From the NCBI GenBank assembly GCA_050874665.1, contig JBNMLC010000014.1:1-64000 (forward strand): 64,000 nt of DNA. Reading direction: 5' to 3'. Both the position numbers and the translations under genes were made by a program. Below are positions 44,939 to 54,279 of the stretch, one piece after another (positions within the stretch are counted from its first letter, which is position 1; each line of letters starts with the position of its first letter). The stretch is from RUG11237 sp050874665. GTDB taxonomy: Bacteria; Bacillota; Clostridia; Lachnospirales; Lachnospiraceae. The notes beneath the pieces are model-generated. The model did not search any database. It saw nothing but the letters and a program-made list of their open reading frames with translations, and was not told the DNA's origin.

Positions 44939-47900
44939 TTATTTTACTGTAACATTTGCCACCTTCTTATTACCCGCTTTATCCTGGGCAATAATCTTAT
45001 GCTTTCCTTTTCTTAATTTCTTTCCATTTTTAATCTTCTTACCATTATCTGTAATTTTACTAATTCCGCTACCGTTATCCTTTACGGATAGTTTTGCTGT
45101 TTTACTCACGCTAATCTTTGGTGCTGTTTTGTCGAAAACAAAACCATTAGTTTTCTTAATTACACTTTTTTTGCCATCTGTATATTTAAAATATACACAG
45201 GCACTCATATCACTTTTGATTACAACTGAACTCTTTAACTGTTTCCACTTTTTCGAATTATACTTACTTCCTTTTTTTACAATTTGGTAATATACTTCAT
45301 CATTAGCTAATTTCGCAGTAAAAGTAATCTTCTTGTTTGTGTAAACCTTATAGGTAGTCTTTGCACTACTCTTTACCAACTTGATTTTCTTGTTATTGCT
45401 TTTGTATTCAAAGGTCTTCGGCATTGGTGTTGCTGTAACTCCTGCTTCTTCTGTCGGTACTGGTGTTGCTGTAACTTCTGCCTCTGCTGTCGGTGCTGGT
45501 GTCACTGTCTGTTTGACTTCCACACCATTTACAATAATCTCATTGGAAAAAATATTATTTTTTACTACACTTAATTTGCCACTTCTATTGATTGAGAACC
45601 AATCCGTATCATCTGTCGTTCCATTGTATAGAATTTCATACTCATCCACATCAAGTCGTCTTTGTCTTAGCTGTTCATCTCTCGTTTTTTCGTTGTAAAT
45701 AGCGATGACTGTAATTTTTTTAGTATCTATTTTTTCATCTACTTTCATTGTAATTGGAGTATCAATTCCATCATATAACAACCGTAAACTTGTCAGCGTC
45801 GGTTCTTTCGCGGTTATATCTATTTCACAAGTTACAGAAGGATCTTCTACTAATGCAAGCTTAATAGTCGTTACCCTTCCATTCAGCACAGTATCTCCAA
45901 TAAATGTATATTTATCCGTTGAAAGCCCGTCAATCTGTTCTAATCCATTATTATAGTATGCAGTTACACATAAATCAGAAGGTATTATAATATCTCCATA
46001 ATAGAAATCTACCGTTAGCGGTGTCGACTGCGATACCTCTTTTTCTGCATCCTTAGCTAAGATTGCTGAAATTTTTATAATCTTCTTCTCAGTACCCAGT
46101 ACATTAATCGTTGTTTTTACCTCTTTACCTTTATATGTATAAAGAATCTCAATTGCGTTGTTAGCACCCGCTACGATATCTCCACTCACTTTACATAATG
46201 CAAGCTCCTCTGCACTTAATGCTTCCGTTTTCCCATTATTATACGTTGCCTTTAGACCACACTTTTCTAACGGAATCGCAGAACCTTCTGGTAATGTCTG
46301 AACCTCGGGATTTAACGCATATGTAAGTGACTGAATCTGTTTTTCAGGCACATTATTAATTTTTATTGTTCCATTTACACCTTCATAAGTAAATGTAATT
46401 TCATTATTCCCTATCTTATATGTATCCTGATTTAATGTTACCTTATTCATATCTATCACAATATCTTCAGCCACTAATCCATTATTATAATAAGGTATAA
46501 TTTTAAAATCATTGAGATTGATATCAGCTCCTTCAACTCTTGAACTGTTTTCCTGTTTCACATCTTCAACAACAAGCTTTGCTAACTTCTTTTCTGTTGC
46601 AAAAAAAGTTTTCTTTCCTTCACTATTTTTTACAAATTCGGAATGCATTCCCTCTCCGTTTAGCCTTACCTTGAAAAGGTATGCTTTTTCACTTTCAATT
46701 CTAGTAGGATTTTCTGTTTCACCTTCAAATATTAATGGTTTTTGTTCATTTCCATCTGTATCACACAAATACACCTCAACATTATCAAAATCATCTAATG
46801 TCTTATACTTATCGCCTACCGTATCCGCATCGCATGTGTCCTTATCATTGTATTTTAGGTTTTTTACAATAAAATCTGATTTTTTCAGTGTCATTCCTTC
46901 TAATAAATCTTTTGATAAGGTAATGTCACAACTTTCTACATCTTTTCCCACTATCTCTAAATTGATTGTTACTTTTTTATTTCCACTCATAACAATAATT
47001 TGCGCTTCATCTTCTTCTGTTGGAAATTGTCCATTTGGAAAAGTAGTTGTGTATGTAAATCCTTTATCACCTGCATACGATAAATTACCTTCTTCTACAA
47101 ATCCTTGACATATCATATTCTTTACATTATAGGAATTACCATTTGTGATGCTGGTACTATTTGCATACTGCATATTGACTATAATTTTATCTTCATCCAA
47201 CTTTGTTCCTGCAATTACCTTATTGTTACCCACACCCTGATAACTGGCTGTCATTTCCAATTCAATAGGTTTATATTGTATATTTTCTTTATTATTTTTA
47301 GCATATAATTTAAAAGATAAAAGTCCAAAATTATTCGTGTAATATAAATTTTCCTGAGAGTCTAAATTTTCATCTGTATAATTTTTTCCATCTACACTCG
47401 TATAAACAGACCCAAGTCCTATAGATAATTTTGCTAGATTTTGCGGATATTTATACCCCTCTCCATATTCATACGCATAGACACTTAGCGGGTCTTTACC
47501 ATTTGGTCTCTTTATTTTGAAAAAGCTGTTAAATCCACAATAAATCGAAGTTTCTTCCTGTCCTAACACATATGCATTCTGTAAAGTACCTTTTGATGTA
47601 TTTCCCACAATAAAACGTACTGTAGGATTATAAAATCTCATACTTTGATAATTATCTGTATAATAACACTGTGATGCATATTCACCTCCCACAACTTCCA
47701 CATTTTTGGTAAATATAATATTTTTGGCGTTTGTTGATGAAAATGCACCCGCATATATTTTACTGGAGTTAGGAACATCGTCTTGTGCTTTATCCGCTGT
47801 CTGATAGCAATGATCGGAGAGATCGTCTGCAAAAATTACATTTGTACTATTTATCACAATATCTTTATCCGAAAGGTTATCATTTCCGTCAAATGCCCCC

Positions 47901-49570
47901 CCTAACATAGTTAAGTTCGTTCCACCCAGACATACCTCTGATAACGCTTTCATACCATCAAAACATCCCGTGTGTAAATACATGGAATCTGTATCAATAT
48001 TTATGCTCTCTATTTTTGTGCCGTTAAGAGCCTTCCCATAAATTGTTATCACATCACCTTTATACTGTTCGGGGATTAAAGTCGGCTCGACTGTAGGAAC
48101 AGATGTAGGCGCATTTGTAGCACTTGAAGTTTGTGTATCTTCTTCTAAACTTGGAACTGCTGTCGGTGTTATCACTGTTGTATATAATGATTGCTTTTTA
48201 GAATTAAAATTAATCACATTCAAAGCATTACATCCTGCAAACGCTGAATTTCCGAGAGAACCTGAAGCATTAAACACCACTGTGGCTGGCTCATTTACCA
48301 TTGCTTGTGAAAATCCATTATTTTCAATCGTAACATTTTTCTTAAATACTAAATTTTCCAAATTATAATTTTTTTCAAATGCATGCTTTCCTATATATGT
48401 ATCTGCATTAAAATCTAAACTTTTAAAGTTTGCTTCTTGAAATGAATAATTTCCAAAATACAAGTTCGCTAATTGGCCATAATCAAACTCGCTTAAAGAA
48501 GTACAACTACGAAAGGTAGCCATAGGCACATAAATACTATCCTGTGATTTATTTTCGTTTATTTTATAGCTGACCTTCCCAAGTTCTTTACATGCATAAA
48601 ATACATTATCCGACAACACATTATAGCCATGCGACTGTCTTAAAAGCCCTGTCAGGTCTATCTCTTTCAATTTTGTTTCAGAAAATGCATAATCTCCTAT
48701 ATAACTAATATTTTCCGGAGCCTTAAATGTCACTTTATTTAATGATTTAGCCGCCGAAAAAGCTCGACTTGCAATATTTATAATATTCTCTGGTATAATA
48801 ACATTTTCTAAATTTTCCCCAGCACTAATCTTTCCTATGTCGCACACCTGATATTCTGTACCTTTATTATTTAATACGTTAGGAATTGTCAATGTATTCG
48901 AAAGATTTGATGCATAGGTTGCATTAAGATCTACGGCAATATTAACTGTGCTTAATTGATTTTTTATGGATAAACCGGTAAATGTATAGGACACTCCATT
49001 TGTTTCTTCGGAAGAACTATCTTTCAGTCCTTTTGTTATTGTTACTGTATAATTCCCGTAAGTTTTACTAGATGTAGATGTACTACCATAATCGGTAAGA
49101 TCAAAAAAATCTCTCAAATTTATTCCTGTTAGGTCGTCAAAACAACACAAAAAAAGCATTTCACATACATCTTCTGTAGTTATCCTAATTCCATCATTTC
49201 CAATACAATACTGCACATCTGAAGTTATTACCGGCGTAGTCACTTCATAATTTTTTCCGTTTTTATTTTCCCACTTTATGGTAATAGCACTATTTGTATC
49301 TACATATAAATACTTAGTATATCTGTCTGTATATAAATCATCCGAATATTTACAGGATTCCGTACATATATTTCCGTCTTTCATATAAGTATAATATACA
49401 GTTGCATCCTTACATTCCCAATTGTCAAATGGGTATATCAGTTTTACCGTGTATTGTTCCGCTGCTTTTACAATCTGTGTCATTCCTGTAAAACAAGAAG
49501 TAAGCACTACTATTGCGGTCACTAACATAAACAACATCTTTTTTCGTTTGTCATTTCTAAATAAATTCAT
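44939..49570 (-). CDS. giant secreted BspA-like LRR protein
   Basis: Secreted 1543-residue protein: signal peptide about 1-36, BspA-type leucine-rich repeats at about 240-490 and 530-600, and Pro/Thr linkers (near 470-500 and 1345-1385). Several Ig-like segments of the type LSKDLLEGMTLKKSDF and YNNG...KxxxV occur at about 820-1330. The final 155 residues form a lysine-rich module (DKTAPKISV...DNGSGI...DKAGNKK) that is homologous to most of the next upstream gene product. No cell-wall sorting signal. Adhesion is the usual proposal for BspA-like proteins. It follows the 244-residue gene by 56 bases. Confidence 0.83.
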   Translation of the reverse strand: MNLFRNDKRKKMLFMLVTAIVVLTSCFTGMTQIVKAAEQYTVKLIYPFDNWECKDATVYYTYMKDGNICTESCKYSDDLYTDRYTKYLYVDTNSAITIKWENKNGKNYEVTTPVITSDVQYCIGNDGIRITTEDVCEMLFLCCFDDLTGINLRDFFDLTDYGSTSTSSKTYGNYTVTITKGLKDSSSEETNGVSYTFTGLSIKNQLSTVNIAVDLNATYASNLSNTLTIPNVLNNKGTEYQVCDIGKISAGENLENVIIPENIINIASRAFSAAKSLNKVTFKAPENISYIGDYAFSETKLKEIDLTGLLRQSHGYNVLSDNVFYACKELGKVSYKINENKSQDSIYVPMATFRSCTSLSEFDYGQLANLYFGNYSFQEANFKSLDFNADTYIGKHAFEKNYNLENLVFKKNVTIENNGFSQAMVNEPATVVFNASGSLGNSAFAGCNALNVINFNSKKQSLYTTVITPTAVPSLEEDTQTSSATNAPTSVPTVEPTLIPEQYKGDVITIYGKALNGTKIESINIDTDSMYLHTGCFDGMKALSEVCLGGTNLTMLGGAFDGNDNLSDKDIVINSTNVIFADDLSDHCYQTADKAQDDVPNSSKIYAGAFSSTNAKNIIFTKNVEVVGGEYASQCYYTDNYQSMRFYNPTVRFIVGNTSKGTLQNAYVLGQEETSIYCGFNSFFKIKRPNGKDPLSVYAYEYGEGYKYPQNLAKLSIGLGSVYTSVDGKNYTDENLDSQENLYYTNNFGLLSFKLYAKNNKENIQYKPIELEMTASYQGVGNNKVIAGTKLDEDKIIVNMQYANSTSITNGNSYNVKNMICQGFVEEGNLSYAGDKGFTYTTTFPNGQFPTEEDEAQIIVMSGNKKVTINLEIVGKDVESCDITLSKDLLEGMTLKKSDFIVKNLKYNDKDTCDADTVGDKYKTLDDFDNVEVYLCDTDGNEQKPLIFEGETENPTRIESEKAYLFKVRLNGEGMHSEFVKNSEGKKTFFATEKKLAKLVVEDVKQENSSRVEGADINLNDFKIIPYYNNGLVAEDIVIDMNKVTLNQDTYKIGNNEITFTYEGVNGTIKINNVPEKQIQSLTYALNPEVQTLPEGSAIPLEKCGLKATYNNGKTEALSAEELALCKVSGDIVAGANNAIEILYTYKGKEVKTTINVLGTEKKIIKISAILAKDAEKEVSQSTPLTVDFYYGDIIIPSDLCVTAYYNNGLEQIDGLSTDKYTFIGDTVLNGRVTTIKLALVEDPSVTCEIDITAKEPTLTSLRLLYDGIDTPITMKVDEKIDTKKITVIAIYNEKTRDEQLRQRRLDVDEYEILYNGTTDDTDWFSINRSGKLSVVKNNIFSNEIIVNGVEVKQTVTPAPTAEAEVTATPVPTEEAGVTATPMPKTFEYKSNNKKIKLVKSSAKTTYKVYTNKKITFTAKLANDEVYYQIVKKGSKYNSKKWKQLKSSVVIKSDMSACVYFKYTDGKKSVIKKTNGFVFDKTAPKISVSKTAKLSVKDNGSGISKITDNGKKIKNGKKLRKGKHKIIAQDKAGNKKVANVTVK

Positions 49571-49626
49571 TTACATCTTCCTTTCTTTCTTTATGCTACA
49601 CAATTTCAGCCTGCTCATAACTATTC

Positions 49627-50361
49627 TCATGAAATCCGGACAAGCACTCTTTTTCTATTTCCAGCCTTATCAGATACCTCGACAATACTGACCCCTGGCT
49701 TCAACTTGATACCACCTTTTACTTTTTTATCATTTACCTTTATGTATTTGACTCCAGATAGTTTATCCGTTACTCTTAATATATATGTTTTGGTATTCAC
49801 ATAAACCTTTGGTGCAGTTTTATCCATACAAATACCACTTGTTTTTTTCACTTGATATTTTGCTCCCCGTCTGGTTCGTAAATACAAGCTATACCTTCCT
49901 TCTTCTTTCAGAACGATTTCTTTCCCTGCCTTCTTCCAACTTTTGTTTGAAACCTTACTACCCTGATTTACAATTTGATAAAACACAGGCTGTTTTCCAG
50001 CAGAGGGTTTAATTATAATATTTTTCCTACTTATAATTTTATAAGTAATAGTTGTTTTAGAACTGTACAACTTAATATTACTGTTATTTGTTTTTATAGC
50101 AATGCTTTTATATTTTACCGTAGGTGGTGATTTTGTTGCCGCAGGTGATGCAGTTACACAATTATTGTGGGTAGAATCACTTGTATCAGGCGTGAATGTT
50201 GGTCGAATCAATTCCCGAATGGTGGGGGTTGGTGCATCCATGGAATATGCTGTCGCACCTGCTGAAGCACAAACTATTTTTTTGGGATTACCTGAAATCA
50301 TCATATAACCCATCATTAAAGCACATGCCACTAATACGATAATTACTTCTCTACGTTTCAT
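49627..50361 (-). CDS. secreted or anchored paralogue of the giant LRR protein's C-terminal module
   Basis: A 244-residue exported protein with an N-terminal hydrophobic segment (about 5-25). A Thr/Pro linker follows, then a 155-residue module clearly homologous to the end of the 1543-residue LRR protein. The shared pattern includes FYQIVxxGSKxxxKxWK, DKTAPKVYV, DKLSGVKYI and SDKAGNRKR. It lies between that gene and the EssB-like gene, joining the surface array to the secretion locus. Function unknown; a partner or attachment domain for the giant protein is a reasonable guess. Confidence 0.75.
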   Translation of the reverse strand: MKRREVIIVLVACALMMGYMMISGNPKKIVCASAGATAYSMDAPTPTIRELIRPTFTPDTSDSTHNNCVTASPAATKSPPTVKYKSIAIKTNNSNIKLYSSKTTITYKIISRKNIIIKPSAGKQPVFYQIVNQGSKVSNKSWKKAGKEIVLKEEGRYSLYLRTRRGAKYQVKKTSGICMDKTAPKVYVNTKTYILRVTDKLSGVKYIKVNDKKVKGGIKLKPGVSIVEVSDKAGNRKRVLVRIS

Positions 50362-50400
50362 AAGCTTCCCTTCCTGACTCTATCCAAGTATCCTTATTCA

Positions 50401-51489
50401 TCATTCAACTATAATAAATTCATCTATATCTCCATATGATTCCTCGATTCCCTCTTCTTGTCCATTGTTTTGTTCCGATGAAGGTTCAGCACTTTGCTGC
50501 GTCTGCGGTGATGCCGGGTTATTTTGTACTGGATTGTTTTGTATTGGCACTTCGGTTGGTGGCTGTTCCTTCTGCTTTCGTTTTGGCGTTGTTGTTGGTT
50601 CCGGAATTGGCGTTGCTGTTGGTTCCGGAGTTGGTGTTGCTGTTGGTTCCGGAGTTGGCGTTGGTTTCGGAGTTGACGTTGCTGTTGGTTCCGGAGTTGA
50701 CGCTGCCGTCGATTCCGGATTACTAAACATTTTTTGTGCCTTCCTATTACTCAAACCTAACACATAGCATGTTATTCCTATTCCAAACACCATAACTGTA
50801 ATAACGCCTGCTATAATTTTCCAACTTTTTCGCTGTTTACCGTGCTGCTTCTCGTTTTGTATTTCTGATTTTTCTAATTGCGATTTGCAATCTATTTCTG
50901 AACCTTCAACATCCACTAATTGATTTTTAGCCTTTCCTGTTTCCCTTATTTTTCTTTCTTTCTGTAACCATCTCTGTATCTGTTCTAAATCACTACTTTT
51001 TATCACAGCCCACAATTCCGGATATAAATCTACATTAGTAATTTCTATTAATACGTTTTTTATATCATTATCTATCTCAATGACACTTTCTGGTACAATG
51101 GAAACTGGTACATATACCAATTTCACTTTCAAAGTTTCCTTTTCTACATATATTAAATCAGGCTCTAAAACCACATTATGTACATCTAAAAAACCATTAT
51201 CCTTTATCTGCATCATTGCATAAATAAGATTTTCACAAATCTTATAATAGTCGCTCTCATTAATTTCTTTTACTGTATCCAAAACGTTTTCATATTCTTC
51301 TATAAAATATAGAATTCTGACTTTTCCATTATGTTGAATCTTTTGACATTTTGTAAATAAATCTTGTGTCTGATTATTACATATTTTATATTGATTCAAA
51401 GAAAATAACTGATTATCATTTAATGTATAGGACAGTTTTTTTACATTTTTCAAAAAACTTCCATATCTTTCTTGTATAATTTCGTTCAC
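50401..51489 (-). CDS. EssB/YukC-like T7SS membrane component (divergent)
   Basis: A 362-residue single-pass protein. Residues 1-190 form a cytoplasmic pseudokinase-like domain of the EssB/YukC or DUF6382 type (VLEPDLIYVEKETLKVKLVYVP). One membrane segment lies at about 224-246, and an extracytoplasmic tail starts with TPEPTATP repeats (about 258-305) and ends in an acidic Asn/Gln/Glu segment. Known EssB proteins have a helical outer domain; here it is replaced by a low-complexity Pro-Thr tail. Position between WXG100 genes and surface genes supports a T7SS role, but identity is uncertain. Confidence 0.6.
   Translation of the reverse strand: MNEIIQERYGSFLKNVKKLSYTLNDNQLFSLNQYKICNNQTQDLFTKCQKIQHNGKVRILYFIEEYENVLDTVKEINESDYYKICENLIYAMMQIKDNGFLDVHNVVLEPDLIYVEKETLKVKLVYVPVSIVPESVIEIDNDIKNVLIEITNVDLYPELWAVIKSSDLEQIQRWLQKERKIRETGKAKNQLVDVEGSEIDCKSQLEKSEIQNEKQHGKQRKSWKIIAGVITVMVFGIGITCYVLGLSNRKAQKMFSNPESTAASTPEPTATSTPKPTPTPEPTATPTPEPTATPIPEPTTTPKRKQKEQPPTEVPIQNNPVQNNPASPQTQQSAEPSSEQNNGQEEGIEESYGDIDEFIIVE
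50598..50706. repeat. 24-bp tandem repeats encoding the Pro-Thr tail
   Basis: About four to five imperfect 24-bp units (core GTTGCTGTTGGTTCCGGAG) with one unit shortened by six bases. Units differ by point changes, as in slippage-prone surface-protein repeats. Confidence 0.8.
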
Positions 51490-51544
51490 TTGCTTACTCC
51501 ATTACATACATCATGAATTCGTATCCTTTTATCACTTTGAATGC

Positions 51545-51572
51545 GACAGCTCAGCTCTTGTGCTGAACTGTC
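51545..51572. other. stem-loop after the WXG100 gene
   Basis: GACAGCTCAGC (51545-51555) pairs with GCTGAACTGTC (51562-51572), one mismatch, six-base loop, no strong T run. It could stabilise the WXG100 transcript and reduce flow into the EssB-like gene. Confidence 0.6.
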
Positions 51573-51579
51573 TTTGAAA

Positions 51580-51876
51580 CTATATTGCTGACTTAAAACT
51601 ACTCTGTAAGGTTTCATCTACCTGACTAAATGCTTCTGCTGATGAAACAGTTGCCTGTCCTAATGAATCAACTAATTCCGGAAATTTATCAAGACTTTCC
51701 TTCATTGTAGTATACATATCAAAATATGCATCCTGAGCCAAGCCATCCCATCCTTCAATAATTTCACTAATTTTGCTGTGAATTCCACCTAAAATTTCTG
51801 TTAAATCTGCCGCATATTTAATAAGATCTTTGCCTTGCGAATCCAGGGTTTCTGGTGTGACTTTAATACTTGCCAT
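51580..51876 (-). CDS. WXG100 family T7SS substrate (EsxA-like)
   Basis: Helical-hairpin protein of 98 residues from the ATG at 51876 (AAAGGAG nine bases upstream; an ATG three codons earlier touches the ribosome-binding site). The WDG motif lies in the turn (EGWDGLAQDAYFD), with long amphipathic helices either side. Near the C terminus FSQVD gives an FxxxD variant of the YxxxD/E export signal. Known: such proteins are secreted as dimers by EssC. The upstream intergenic region carries a possible separate promoter. Confidence 0.92.
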   Translation of the reverse strand: MASIKVTPETLDSQGKDLIKYAADLTEILGGIHSKISEIIEGWDGLAQDAYFDMYTTMKESLDKFPELVDSLGQATVSSAEAFSQVDETLQSSFKSAI

Positions 51877-51911
51877 GTATTGCATCTCCTTTCTGTAATT
51901 AAATGTTATCT

Positions 51912-51943
51912 ATAAGCATTATAGAATACGTTAAAATGCTTAT
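51912..51943. promoter_or_regulatory. inverted repeat over the -10 before the WXG100 gene
   Basis: ATAAGCATT (51912-51920) / AATGCTTAT (51935-51943), with TATAAT on the minus strand at 51918-51923 overlapping the left arm. It could be a repressor operator or a 5' hairpin. No clear -35 was found. Confidence 0.4.
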
Positions 51944-52047
51944 ATTTATATAATATCTTATATGTCTTTTAATGTAAATATTTTTTTATTTTTGTGAAAT
52001 ATTTTGTTGCTTTTTTATCTTTTTTTGTTTTTATCTTAATTATTTTG

Positions 52048-52596
52048 TCATATTTTACTATTCTTTTGTTTTATTTTTTCGTACCACAAATAAAAATCAT
52101 TAAAATATCGTTGCTTTCCTGCCGTCGCTATGAATATATAACAAATCACAATAAATATTCCAAAACCTACCAGCTTTGCAAACGAAATACCCATCAGGGT
52201 ATCCAAATCTTTTGTAGGCTTTCCAAAAAGAAGCTCATCTGTTGAACTATCAAAAAACAAGGTAAGCTCATCACCATCTTTTACATCTTCTTCCGATAGA
52301 TTTATCCTTTCAAGAGACACGTATTTATTTTCGCCCTGCACATACCTTACCTGCCCATCTTTCACATGTCCTGCCCTCTTAACATAAGACGAATAAATAC
52401 TTTGTCCACCATTAATGCTTCGCTCCAATTCTGGTACAAGCCACACGGCCGCTAGAACTATATAAACCAAAATAGGGATTACTGCCGCTATCATCAACCG
52501 TTTGAATGCTTTTGCAGCCAATTCTTCCTGCTCATTTCTATTCTTTTTTTGACATACTATTACTCCAGCAAAAAATACATTAATACCACGAATCAT
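52048..52596 (-). CDS. two-span membrane protein of the T7SS locus
   Basis: A 182-residue protein from the ATG at 52596 (GGAGG five bases upstream; the earlier ATG at 52608 has no site). Two membrane segments (about 31-50 and 140-162) flank an outward domain of about 90 residues with a beta-rich DUF3592-like pattern (VRYVQGENKY, KDGDELTLFFD). No catalytic motif. It lies between two WXG100-like genes. I do not recognise a named T7SS family; it may be an accessory membrane component. Confidence 0.7.
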   Translation of the reverse strand: MIRGINVFFAGVIVCQKKNRNEQEELAAKAFKRLMIAAVIPILVYIVLAAVWLVPELERSINGGQSIYSSYVKRAGHVKDGQVRYVQGENKYVSLERINLSEEDVKDGDELTLFFDSSTDELLFGKPTKDLDTLMGISFAKLVGFGIFIVICYIFIATAGKQRYFNDFYLWYEKIKQKNSKI

Positions 52597-52620
52597 ACTT
52601 GCCTCCATATTCCATTTTAA

Positions 52621-52944
52621 CTATAGTTTCACTTTAGTAGTCCTAACATAATCCACCATCAAATTATCATATTCCGTTGCCGATTCATTAAGAATCTTTT
52701 GCAATGTATCTAACAATGAGGCGTATTTTTCTATGTTCTCTTTCCAATTAGTTTCCGTCATCTCATAAAAAGCTTTTCCTGCCGGAGTTGTCCAGCCATC
52801 TCCTTTAAGCTGTTTCAATAATGTATCCAGTTTTGCAGCCATTGTACGCAGTTCTGTCGCAACACCACTATATTCTTTTGCTGCTTTTCTCATAACACCG
52901 GTATCAAAAGCAAGACTTGTATTGCTCTCATATGCAATCGCCAT
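52621..52944 (-). CDS. WXG100-like protein, variant motif
   Basis: A 107-residue all-helical protein. The central turn GWTTPAGKAFYEM keeps the conserved Trp but has TT instead of xG (WTTPAG), as in the wider WXG superfamily. The C terminus has EYDNLMVDY, without a perfect YxxxD/E. It is separated from the TPR gene by two bases and from the membrane protein by 24, so cotranscription is likely. It probably dimerises with one of the other WXG100 proteins. Confidence 0.85.
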   Translation of the reverse strand: MAIAYESNTSLAFDTGVMRKAAKEYSGVATELRTMAAKLDTLLKQLKGDGWTTPAGKAFYEMTETNWKENIEKYASLLDTLQKILNESATEYDNLMVDYVRTTKVKL

Positions 52945-52946
52945 AA

Positions 52947-54269
52947 CTATTTCTCCTCTTTCTTATAAACTGTTCGCAACTCGGGTTTCAATTTATATGC
53001 CTTTTCTAATTCCGGCTCTACTAATGACATTTTTCCTGTCAATTTATATATATCCGCACGAACCGTGTATACTTCAGCTATCTCATTACTTATATTTTCC
53101 AAGAAATCCAATAATTCTAAGGCTTCTTCGTACCGTTCCAGATCCCTCAGACACATAACTCTGTATAAATATGTATCAATTGCCTCAAAATTTTTTACTG
53201 ATGCTAAACGATATAATGAAATCGCCTCCGAATAATAACGCACAGCTTCTTCTTTTCCAAGTTTTTTTAGGCAAAATGGTCTAAAATATAGTGCTGCAAA
53301 GTAAAACGAATCCTGTAAATTATGTTCTACAATAGATGTTGCCTGTTCTAATGCATGTTCAAAATCTGGTTTTGTTAAATACAGATTTATCAACATAAAC
53401 CTTGCTTCTGAGTTAAATTCCCCCTCTGCTTCAAGACCAATGCACTGAATACAGCTTTCAATTGCCTTATCCATATTCCCCCTTTCAGCTTGAATTTCAG
53501 CTTCAAGAAGAAGAAACTGCTCTTTGGAATTTTCATAGTACTTAAGCCTTTTTGCCCGTTCCAAAATCTGTATTGCACTATCATTCTTTCCTGCCAAAGC
53601 GACCGCCTTCGCATAATCAAATAGCAAATCAGCATCTTCCGGGAATCTTTCTGTCGCCGCCTTAGCAAATCTAACGGCTTCTTCATAATTCTTTTTTTCA
53701 AGCAATAACACTATCTTCATATGGTATCCGTCATATAACTCTGGATCATTTAACAATAATTGATCTACTGTTGCTTCTGCCTCATCCATCAATTGGAGAC
53801 GTAATAATACGCTAACTTTCTTTACTTTATAGTCTGGTCGTGACGGATTTTTATTAATGGCTTTTTGTATATATCTCAATGCCATTTTATCGTCATTCAT
53901 ATGTTCATATGCCATTCCCATAAAGAAAAGCATTTCGTCATTATCATAACCTGCTGAAAGTGCTAAATTATAATATTCAAGCCCTTCATGCGGCTCATCG
54001 TTCATAAAGCATGCATTACCATATTGAAAATATACAACTCCTGATTTTTCAATCAAAAGTGCTTTTTTATAATAATTTTTGGCTTGTTGATATTCTCCCT
54101 CTTCCAAATACAAATCCCCATAATTTTTATAACTATCCATAAGCATAGGCTCAATATTAATTGCTTTTTCAAATTTTTCTTTTGCAGCTTCAATATTACC
54201 TGTTTTAATTAACATAATTCCTTGTTGATTTAAATCTTTTGCTTCTAACATCGTTTCGTTATTTTCCAT
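52947..54269 (-). CDS. TPR-repeat protein of the T7SS locus
   Basis: A 440-residue soluble protein made almost wholly of tetratricopeptide repeats (about ten), for example GNIEAAKEKFEKAI near 27 and YQQAKNYYKKALLI near 58. No signal peptide or catalytic domain. It is embedded in the secretion locus with tight spacing, which suggests a chaperone or scaffold for secreted partners; known Firmicutes T7SS cores do not include a TPR protein. The ribosome-binding site GGAGGAG overlaps the end of a pseudogene. Confidence 0.82.
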   Translation of the reverse strand: MENNETMLEAKDLNQQGIMLIKTGNIEAAKEKFEKAINIEPMLMDSYKNYGDLYLEEGEYQQAKNYYKKALLIEKSGVVYFQYGNACFMNDEPHEGLEYYNLALSAGYDNDEMLFFMGMAYEHMNDDKMALRYIQKAINKNPSRPDYKVKKVSVLLRLQLMDEAEATVDQLLLNDPELYDGYHMKIVLLLEKKNYEEAVRFAKAATERFPEDADLLFDYAKAVALAGKNDSAIQILERAKRLKYYENSKEQFLLLEAEIQAERGNMDKAIESCIQCIGLEAEGEFNSEARFMLINLYLTKPDFEHALEQATSIVEHNLQDSFYFAALYFRPFCLKKLGKEEAVRYYSEAISLYRLASVKNFEAIDTYLYRVMCLRDLERYEEALELLDFLENISNEIAEVYTVRADIYKLTGKMSLVEPELEKAYKLKPELRTVYKKEEK

Positions 54270-54279
54270 ATTTCTCCTC

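Noticed and set aside
50598..50706. Tandem repeats as a CRISPR array
   Set aside because: Units are contiguous, in frame with a protein and have no unique spacers.
50436..50767. Plus-strand open frames rich in Val, Gly and Leu
   Set aside because: They are the antisense of the Pro-Thr repeat region and arise from its tandem composition.
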